This document shows positions 26,379-32,197 of a stretch of 32,197 nt of DNA, piece by piece. The notes under the pieces were generated by a model. That model did no database searches. It saw only the letters and a program-made list of their open reading frames with translations, and was not told where the DNA came from. The position numbers and the translations under genes were made by a program. Each line of letters starts with the position of its first letter. Positions within the stretch are counted from its first letter, which is position 1. Origin of the DNA: an uncultured Bacteroidota bacterium (GTDB lineage: Bacteria > Bacteroidota > Bacteroidia > Bacteroidales > 4484-276); assembly GCA_903944895.1 (NCBI GenBank), contig CAJATL010000325.1, forward strand, positions 1 to 32,197. Direction: 5' to 3'.

Positions 26379-26434
26379 CAAAGGACATCCATTAGGTTTA
26401 AGTGAATGTTAAGCACATATTAAGATACGGTTAT
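26379..26434 (-). promoter_or_regulatory. Predicted minus-strand Pho box array for the sigma-factor gene
   Basis: Read on the minus strand, 11-bp repeats start at 26434, 26423, 26412 and 26401 with pentamers ATAAC, TTAAT, TTAAC, TTAAA. A 4-bp gap precedes GTCCTTTG (26386-26379), where only the TTTG half of TAnnTTTG is kept, but in the same position as in the other four promoters. The predicted leader to the ATG at 26351 is about 20 nt. Confidence 0.65.
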
Positions 26435-26522
26435 CTTTTGGGATTAATGCGTAATTACCATTTTCAAAAAAAAATACTACTCAAAACAAAATCACTGTTC
26501 TTTATCCTACTGTATTATTAAC

Positions 26523-26589
26523 TTAACAATTTATTAACATCGACTTAATGTTGACTTAATGCTGGTTAAAAATCAACAATCTACTTTTG
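26523..26589 (+). promoter_or_regulatory. Predicted Pho box array and -7 element for the porin-pst operon
   Basis: Direct 11-bp repeats start at 26523, 26534, 26545 and 26556 with pentamers TTAAC, TTAAC, TTAAT, TTAAT, and a degenerate fifth repeat follows in phase (26567-26577). A 4-bp gap then precedes TACTTTTG (26582-26589), a perfect TAnnTTTG. Because it serves the pst genes, the classic phosphate-starvation operon, this copy supports calling the motif a Pho box. Confidence 0.8.
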
Positions 26590-26613
26590 CCGCACTAATT
26601 TAATTTTAAAAAC

Positions 26614-28164
26614 ATGAAAAGGAAACTATTACAAATCTTTAAATTTGCGTTTTTGTTTATGATGATTTATTCATATAAAACAGCATCCGCACAAAGTGAA
26701 TCAGATTCTCTGGGATCTGAAGTCTCAATTTTAAAGGACAAATTCATTGGCCTCGAAGAAAGACTTGCAACATCTGATGGCGATCTTTCAAAGCTTACCA
26801 AAATCAAATTGTCTGGTTACATCCAGGCACAGTACCAGCATCTGGAAGCAACAAATGTTTATCCTTCCAGCGTTTTCAGCGTACGCAGGGCACGAATTAA
26901 ATTTACTTATGAGCCTGTAAGTGGAATTACCTTTGTTTTACAGCCGGATTTAATTCCTGGAAATATTACTGTTAAAGATGCTTATGCCGTTGCAAACGAC
27001 AAATGGTTAAAAACCTTCTCCTTGTGGGTAGGTAAATTCAACAGGCCAAACTATGAAGTCGAATATTCCTCCAGCAACCGCGAGGTTCCAGAAAGGTCGC
27101 GAATGATTCGTGCCATTTATCCCGACGAACGCGCCATTGGCGCCAAACTGGAAATTGCTCCTCCAAATATTCCGCTTAAAGTTCAATTGGCGTTGTTTAA
27201 CGGAAACGACGGCGTTTCCCTCAACACACTCAGCTACAACTATGGAACAGGAAAATGGGACAATACGAGTACAGTTGGGCAAAATACTGATTTTGATAAT
27301 TATAAAGATTTTATGGGTCGTGTAACCTATGGCTTTAAGTTTGGAAATCTTGGAGGAATGTCAGTTGGCGCACACGGCTATTATGGCCAGATCAAAGCCA
27401 ACAGTAAAGATGCCTTAAAATCTGATTACACTTACGATCAGTCGTTTGATAAGATCGATAAAGGCGTTCCTAAACAATGGGTTGGTGTCGAATCGCAGAT
27501 TTATCTTGATATCCTGGGTGGCATGGCCATCAAAGGCGAATACATTTTTGGGGTAAACTCAACACCGGGTTATTATGTAAGCTCCGGCAACATTACCCAA
27601 CCAACAACTTCTGTTCTCAAAAACGATACCCTCACCATAACCACCACCACACTCAAGTCGAACAATTATGCACCTGCTATCAGTCGGAATTTCTCGGGAT
27701 ATTATGTTTATCTCAACAAAAATATCGGTAAGAAAAACCAGATTGCTATCCGTTACGATTACTATAACCCAAATACAAAGCTGGCTGCCGATGAAATCGG
27801 AACTGCAAAGTATGATGCAAAAGTTGCTGATGTAATTACAAGCGACAAAACCTACTCAGGTTCGGATCCTGTTATTTGTACCAATGTTGTAAGCAAAACA
27901 ACAACTTCCAATAAACTTTCAAGCGGAACTGCCGATATTCCTTATGGTACCTTAACGATGGCCTATTCGTATTACTACAGCGATAACATTAAATTTATGC
28001 TTGGGTACGAAATGCCAATGAACGAAAAGGTAGGAGTTGTTGATGCAAACGGCTTGGGTAACGTAAAAACAGATTATACCGTTAACGGCGTACCAGGAAC
28101 CATTTACTACAACGAAAAAGTAAACCAGAATACATTAACCCTGCGTGTGCAGGTGAAGTTTTAA
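26614..28164 (+). CDS. OprO/OprP-like phosphate-selective porin family protein
   Basis: The 516-residue protein has a signal peptide (about 1-26), a short coiled-coil-like segment (about 30-60, rich in L, E and K) and an outer-membrane beta-barrel starting with IKLSGYIQAQYQ and ending in an aromatic F. Motifs such as FSVRRARIKFTYEP and the conserved ERS(R)MIRA stretch fit the phosphate-selective porin O/P family. It would let phosphate through the outer membrane for capture by PstS. It is the first gene after the Pho-type promoter and lies 37 bp before pstS. The family also includes porins of other specificity, so anion selectivity is inferred from context. Confidence 0.87.
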   Translation: MKRKLLQIFKFAFLFMMIYSYKTASAQSESDSLGSEVSILKDKFIGLEERLATSDGDLSKLTKIKLSGYIQAQYQHLEATNVYPSSVFSVRRARIKFTYEPVSGITFVLQPDLIPGNITVKDAYAVANDKWLKTFSLWVGKFNRPNYEVEYSSSNREVPERSRMIRAIYPDERAIGAKLEIAPPNIPLKVQLALFNGNDGVSLNTLSYNYGTGKWDNTSTVGQNTDFDNYKDFMGRVTYGFKFGNLGGMSVGAHGYYGQIKANSKDALKSDYTYDQSFDKIDKGVPKQWVGVESQIYLDILGGMAIKGEYIFGVNSTPGYYVSSGNITQPTTSVLKNDTLTITTTTLKSNNYAPAISRNFSGYYVYLNKNIGKKNQIAIRYDYYNPNTKLAADEIGTAKYDAKVADVITSDKTYSGSDPVICTNVVSKTTTSNKLSSGTADIPYGTLTMAYSYYYSDNIKFMLGYEMPMNEKVGVVDANGLGNVKTDYTVNGVPGTIYYNEKVNQNTLTLRVQVKF

Positions 28165-28201
28165 TCGAAAATTAATAATTCAAATTTTAAAAGAAATAAC
28201 A

Positions 28202-29041
28202 ATGAAAAAGTTCAAAAACATCAAAGTAACACTTGGCATACTTGTGATTGCCTTGCTTGGAATGGCATTTATGCCGGCACCAGCTAAAATTACAATAAAA
28301 GGTTCCGATACCATGGTAATTCTCTCCCAGAAATGGGCCGAAGTTTACATGAAAACCAATCCTGACGTTGCTATCCAGGTTACGGGAGGCGGTTCAGGAA
28401 CTGGTATTTCAGCACTCATCAATGGCTCAACAGATATTTGTAATTCAAGCCGCCCATTGAAACAATCCGAAATGGATAAATTGAAAGAAAGATACAATAC
28501 TTACGGTATCGAAATCCCATGTGCAAAAGACGGAATTACCGTGTTTTTGCATGAATCCAATACCTTAAAGGAACTTACTGTTGACCAGTTGGGTAAAATA
28601 TTTGCAGGTAAGATTAAAAACTGGAAAGAAATTGGCGGACCGGATGCCAATATCAAACTCTACGGCCGTGAAAACAGTTCGGGAACGTATGTGTTTTTCA
28701 AAGATAACGTGGTAAAAGCCGATTATGCTGCAAATTGTCAGACACTGCCAGGCACTGCCGCCGTGGTAAATGCCGTAAAAAACGACAAATTCGGGATTGG
28801 TTATGGTGGCGCTGCCTATGCTGCCGGCGTTAAACACTGCCTGATAAAAAAGGACGACAAAAGTATCGCCTACGAACCGACTCCCGAAAACATAAAAGCA
28901 GGCACTTATCCTATTTCGCGTTATTTGTACATGTATCTTAGCAACCGTCCAACAGGTGATCTGAAGAAGTTTGTTGACTGGATCCTCGGCCCGGATGGTC
29001 AGAAACTTGTAGTCGAAGTGGGGTATTTCCCGGTAAAATAG
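28202..29041 (+). CDS. pstS: Phosphate ABC transporter substrate-binding protein PstS
   Basis: The 279-residue protein binds phosphate in the periplasm and delivers it to the PstCA permease. After an N-terminal signal segment (about 1-28) it shows the PstS phosphate-site motifs GSDTM, TGGGSGTG, SSRPL and GRENSSGTY. There is no lipobox cysteine, so it is probably soluble or held by an uncleaved N-terminal segment. It lies between the porin gene and pstC. The length is typical of the compact PstS form. Confidence 0.95.
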   Translation: MKKFKNIKVTLGILVIALLGMAFMPAPAKITIKGSDTMVILSQKWAEVYMKTNPDVAIQVTGGGSGTGISALINGSTDICNSSRPLKQSEMDKLKERYNTYGIEIPCAKDGITVFLHESNTLKELTVDQLGKIFAGKIKNWKEIGGPDANIKLYGRENSSGTYVFFKDNVVKADYAANCQTLPGTAAVVNAVKNDKFGIGYGGAAYAAGVKHCLIKKDDKSIAYEPTPENIKAGTYPISRYLYMYLSNRPTGDLKKFVDWILGPDGQKLVVEVGYFPVK

Positions 29042-29126
29042 TAGTTTTGTTAAATTAAACAATTTGTTTCTTCCAATGGCAGCGCCTACCGCGTTGCCTT
29101 TTGGATTTAATATCAGAATAAAAATA

Positions 29127-30359
29127 ATGACAACATTTGAAAATCAGGAGGAAAACAAGGTAATTCCCATCGAAAACAATCCTCAAACCAAAGAAAAAGG
29201 ATTTGTTTTTACCCAGGAAAGCCTGAAAAAGAAGTTCAGATTATCTGAATTTCTTTCAGAGAAGATCATTACCGGAGTTGCATTTCTTTCCATCGCCGTA
29301 ATTATCCTGATCTTCCTGTTTGTTTTTAAGGAGGCTTTGCCGATTTTTTCTGAAAAGCCCGAAAGAAAAACTGAAATATCCGCACCTTCATCGCCTGAAA
29401 GATATGGAGAAGAAATTCAGGAAACTGAGCCATCAAAACCTGAAAGGTACGATGGTGGCAGCGAGGTGCAGCAACCCGAACGGTACGGTATTGAAGCAGA
29501 ACCAGTCCAAACAGAGGAAGAGCGAGCGACAGCATTTTCACAGGACTCCATTTTATCAGGAAACAGGGGATCTTCAGTATTAGGAGAGGATAAAGCTACT
29601 TTTGAAAGCCTGACCGGAAAATCGTGGATGCCGGTGTCCGATCATCCCAGGTACGGCATGGTTCCGTTAATCGTTGGCACCATAAAAATTACTTTGCTGG
29701 CGCTTCTTTTTGCCGCACCTATTGCCATCCTTGCAGCCCTTTTTTCGGCAGCTTTTGCGCCTAAATGGTTGCGTGAAATCATCAAACCTGCCATCGAGTT
29801 ATTGGCGGGCTTCCCGAGTGTTGTTATTGGATTCTTTGCTTTGATGGTAATGGCTTCTTTTTTTCAGGATGTTTTTGGATACGACACCCGCCTGAATGCC
29901 TTCGTAGGTGGAATTGCCATGGCATTGGCTGCAATCCCGATCATTTTTACAGTTACCGAAGATGCAATGACTGCCGTGCCTTCAACTTACAGTGAAGCAA
30001 GCCTTGCGCTTGGTGCCACCAAATGGCAGACTGCATTTAACGTTGTTCTTCCGGCAGCCACACCAGGAATTTTTGCTGCTGTTTTACTGGGTATCGGGCG
30101 AATTTTTGGTGAGACCATGATTGCTTTGATGGCCACCGGAAACGCCGCCATGATCTCAGCAAATCCTTTCGATTCGGTGCGTACACTTGCCGCAACCATC
30201 GGTGCCGAAATGGCCGAAGTTGTCTTTGGCGACACCCATTACAGCGTACTTTTCCTGATTGGTGCCATGCTGTTTGTTTTTACTTTCATCCTAAACTCAA
30301 TAGCCGAATTTTATGTCAAAGGCAGGCTGATGCGTAGATTCCAGGGGAGGACATCATGA
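29127..30359 (+). CDS. pstC: Phosphate ABC transporter permease PstC with long PERYG-repeat insert
   Basis: The 410-residue inner-membrane permease has a first membrane helix at about 47-68 and the transport core from about 180, with an EAA-type loop EASLALGATKWQTAFNVVLP. Between them lies a hydrophilic insert (about 75-160), predicted periplasmic, in which a PER(Y)-type motif recurs four times (78-80, then PERYG at 90, PERYD at 105 and PERYG at 117). The core then resumes with RYGMVPLIVGT. The ATG at 29127 is preferred: the upstream in-frame start at 29064 would add 21 residues that do not resemble PstC. The stop codon overlaps the pstA start by 4 bp (ATGA), implying translational coupling. 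Confidence 0.93.
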   Translation: MTTFENQEENKVIPIENNPQTKEKGFVFTQESLKKKFRLSEFLSEKIITGVAFLSIAVIILIFLFVFKEALPIFSEKPERKTEISAPSSPERYGEEIQETEPSKPERYDGGSEVQQPERYGIEAEPVQTEEERATAFSQDSILSGNRGSSVLGEDKATFESLTGKSWMPVSDHPRYGMVPLIVGTIKITLLALLFAAPIAILAALFSAAFAPKWLREIIKPAIELLAGFPSVVIGFFALMVMASFFQDVFGYDTRLNAFVGGIAMALAAIPIIFTVTEDAMTAVPSTYSEASLALGATKWQTAFNVVLPAATPGIFAAVLLGIGRIFGETMIALMATGNAAMISANPFDSVRTLAATIGAEMAEVVFGDTHYSVLFLIGAMLFVFTFILNSIAEFYVKGRLMRRFQGRTS

Positions 30360-31252
30360 GAAAAACACAACGAATTACCGGCGGTATCATGGCCGGGGCA
30401 ACAGCATTTTCTGTTGTTCTGATCATTGCCGTCATCATTGTGATGATGGTGGTTATCATTATCGGCGGAAAAGACACCATTTCCTGGGAATTTTTTACAA
30501 CTTTCCCACAAGATGGAATGACTAAAGGTGGTATTTTGCCTGCAATATGGGGTACCGCTTTACTCGTGATCATCATGTCGGTTGCCGCAGTACCTTTTGG
30601 AACTATCACCGCTATTTACCTCACCGAATATGCAAAGGAAAATTCGATAATCTCCAAAACTGTACGATTTGCTGTAAAAACATTGGCCATGGTGCCTTCA
30701 ATTATTTTCGGGCTTTTTGGACTTGGCTTTTTTATCAAATTTGTTGGCGGTGGAATGGATGATCTTTTCCTTGGCGGGCAGTTAAAATGGGCGCAGCCAA
30801 ACATTTTATGGGCAAGCCTTACGATGGCTTTATTGACTTTGCCTGTAATCATCGTATCGGTGGAAGAATCCATCAGAACGGTACCCCGCGAACTTCGCGA
30901 AGCCAGCCTTGCCCTTGGTGCTACAAAATGGCAAACCATTCTGAAAATTGTTCTTCCCGGTTCAAGATCAGGAATCATGACTGGGACTATTCTCGCGGTT
31001 TCACGCGGTGCCGGCGAAGTTGCCCCGATTCTGTTCACCGGGGCGGCCTACTATCTTGCCACTTTGCCTCAATCGGTGAGCGATCAGTTTATGTCGCTGG
31101 GTTACCATATTTACATCATGTCGACACAATCGTCAAATGTCGATCAGACACTGCCCATCCAGTTTGCAACCACTTTGGTGCTCTTGATGCTGACTTTTGT
31201 CCTGAATTTTGTGGCAGTGATTATCCGTGCCAGAATAAGAAGAAATCATTAA
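30356..31252 (+). CDS. pstA: Phosphate ABC transporter permease PstA
   Basis: The 298-residue inner-membrane permease pairs with PstC to form the phosphate channel. It has a first helix at about 13-38, a further series of hydrophobic helices, and the EAA-type cytoplasmic loop EASLALGATKWQTILKIVLP that docks on the PstB ATPase. GAGEVAPILFTGAAYY is typical of PstA. The start overlaps the pstC stop by 4 bp, and pstB follows after 26 bp. No unusual insert is present. Confidence 0.95.
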   Translation: MRKTQRITGGIMAGATAFSVVLIIAVIIVMMVVIIIGGKDTISWEFFTTFPQDGMTKGGILPAIWGTALLVIIMSVAAVPFGTITAIYLTEYAKENSIISKTVRFAVKTLAMVPSIIFGLFGLGFFIKFVGGGMDDLFLGGQLKWAQPNILWASLTMALLTLPVIIVSVEESIRTVPRELREASLALGATKWQTILKIVLPGSRSGIMTGTILAVSRGAGEVAPILFTGAAYYLATLPQSVSDQFMSLGYHIYIMSTQSSNVDQTLPIQFATTLVLLMLTFVLNFVAVIIRARIRRNH

Positions 31253-31278
31253 AAAATAAATCATTACAAAAGAAATAA

Positions 31279-32037
31279 ATGAAAGACGTAAAAATAACTG
31301 CCAGGGATGTCACTTTGCATTATGGAAGCAAAATGGCGCTGAACACAATTTCGATCGACGTCCCTTCCAGGCATGTTACTGCCCTCATCGGCCCTTCAGG
31401 ATGCGGCAAATCTACATTTCTCCGTACATTAAACCGGATGAACGACCTGATCCCCGGCGTAAAAATATCCGGAGAGATTTTAATTGATGGTTTTGATATC
31501 TACAATAAAGATGTTGATGCCGTTAATCTCAGAAAAAAAGTAGGAATGGTTTTTCAGAAATCTAATCCATTTGCAAAATCTATTTTCGAGAATGTGGCCT
31601 ACGGACCTAAGATTAACGGTATCAAAAACAAAACCGACCTTGGCGAAATTGTCGAACGATCCCTGAAAAGGGCTGCAATCTGGGATGAAGTAAAAGACCG
31701 TTTGCAGGATTCGGCTTTGGGTTTGTCGGGCGGCCAGCAACAGCGACTGTGCATAGCCCGCACCCTTGCCGTCGATCCCGAAGTTGTGCTGATGGATGAA
31801 CCAGCCAGCGCCCTGGACCCGATTTCGACAGGAAAAATCGAAGAACTGATTTACCAGTTAAAAGAGAATTACACCATCATCATCGTAACACATAATATGC
31901 AACAGGCGGCAAGGGTGAGCGATTACACCGCGTTTTTCTACATCGGTGAACTGATCGAATTCGGCAAAACAAAAAAAATATTTACCAAACCCGACAAAAA
32001 ACAAACCGAAGACTATATCACAGGAAGATTTGGATAA
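31279..32037 (+). CDS. pstB: Phosphate ABC transporter ATP-binding protein PstB
   Basis: The 252-residue cytoplasmic ATPase powers PstCA. It shows Walker [10 protein letters not shown] (about 38-46), the Q-loop in VFQKSNPF, the ABC signature LSGGQQQR, Walker B VVLMDEP and the switch histidine in VTHN. Length and motifs are standard for the family. In many bacteria phoU follows pstB; here the window ends 160 bp downstream with no coding start visible. Confidence 0.96.
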   Translation: MKDVKITARDVTLHYGSKMALNTISIDVPSRHVTALIGPSGCGKSTFLRTLNRMNDLIPGVKISGEILIDGFDIYNKDVDAVNLRKKVGMVFQKSNPFAKSIFENVAYGPKINGIKNKTDLGEIVERSLKRAAIWDEVKDRLQDSALGLSGGQQQRLCIARTLAVDPEVVLMDEPASALDPISTGKIEELIYQLKENYTIIIVTHNMQQAARVSDYTAFFYIGELIEFGKTKKIFTKPDKKQTEDYITGRFG

Positions 32038-32059
32038 ACACTTTAACCCTGAATAATTC

Positions 32060-32087
32060 TTAAACCATTAGGAAATGGATAGTTTAA
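32060..32087 (+). terminator. Weak hairpin downstream of pstB
   Basis: TTAAAC and CATT (32060-32069) pair with AATG and GTTTAA (32074-32087) around an AGGA loop with a small bulge. It has no strong T-tract, so it may be a processing site or a weak terminator before a following gene outside the window. Confidence 0.35.
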
Positions 32088-32109
32088 TTAATTATAAACA
32101 ATCAATATT

Positions 32110-32153
32110 AGATTCCTCAGTTTCCGCCAATTGGCGGTTCCTTCGGAATGACA
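32110..32153. repeat. Palindromic intergenic element
   Basis: A perfect palindrome, CCGCCAATTGGCGG (32124-32137), is flanked by inverted ATTCC (32112-32116) and GGAAT (32145-32149). The layout resembles REP-type dispersed intergenic elements; other copies are not visible in this window. Confidence 0.55.
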
Positions 32154-32197
32154 GGACTAATAATTATGTAGTGAGGAGGAAACGCGGGTGCTCCGCA

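Noticed and set aside
26352-26381. Upstream TTG start of the sigma factor at 26381
   Set aside because: It falls within the predicted -7 element of the minus-strand promoter; the ATG at 26351 matches the family N-terminus.
29064-29126. Upstream start of pstC at 29064
   Set aside because: The extra 21 residues do not look like a PstC N-terminus, and the ATG at 29127 begins a typical hydrophilic cytoplasmic segment.

Overview
The window comes from a Bacteroidota chromosome (probably Bacteroidales-like; this is inference). Signs of this are exported proteins ending in type IX secretion (T9SS) C-terminal sorting domains, a TonB-dependent receptor with a CarboxypepD_reg-like N-terminus, promoter elements matching the Bacteroidota -7 consensus TAnnTTTG, and A/T-rich leaders without strong Shine-Dalgarno sequences.

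Layout. Bases 1-1627 hold no convincing gene but are rich in inverted repeats and a 22/44-bp tandem array. A 2372-residue secreted multi-phosphatase follows (1724-8842), then a TonB-dependent receptor (8979-11906). Next is a secretome block (12059-25402): a duplicated beta-helix protein with a dockerin-like end, a two-cohesin protein, a Pro/Gly-repeat protein sharing a module with the giant phosphatase, a seven-cohesin scaffoldin-like protein, and two further cohesin proteins. A bidirectional terminator separates this from a minus-strand sigma-70 paralogue (25488-26351). A divergent intergenic region leads into a phosphate-transport operon: OprO/P-like porin, pstS, pstC, pstA, pstB (26614-32037). 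The pst operon probably continues past the window.

What ties it together. Five promoter regions carry the same architecture: TTAAY-like pentamers in direct repeats of exactly 11 bp, then 4 bp, then a TAnnTTTG-like -7 element. They lie before the giant phosphatase, the TonB receptor, the dockerin/cohesin operon, the sigma factor (minus strand) and the porin-pst operon. Eleven-bp direct repeats are the hallmark of Pho boxes bound by PhoB/PhoP regulators in other phyla, so I read this as a Pho regulon.

Main hypothesis. Under phosphate starvation the cell induces high-affinity phosphate uptake, a phosphatase/phytase-like/5'-nucleotidase fusion, and at least part of a cell-surface cohesin-dockerin assembly (11 cohesin-like modules, one dockerin-like module). 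There are no glycoside hydrolases, so this would be a cellulosome-like scaffold used in phosphate scavenging. The domain calls and promoter geometry are read from the sequence; physical assembly and regulation are inferred.
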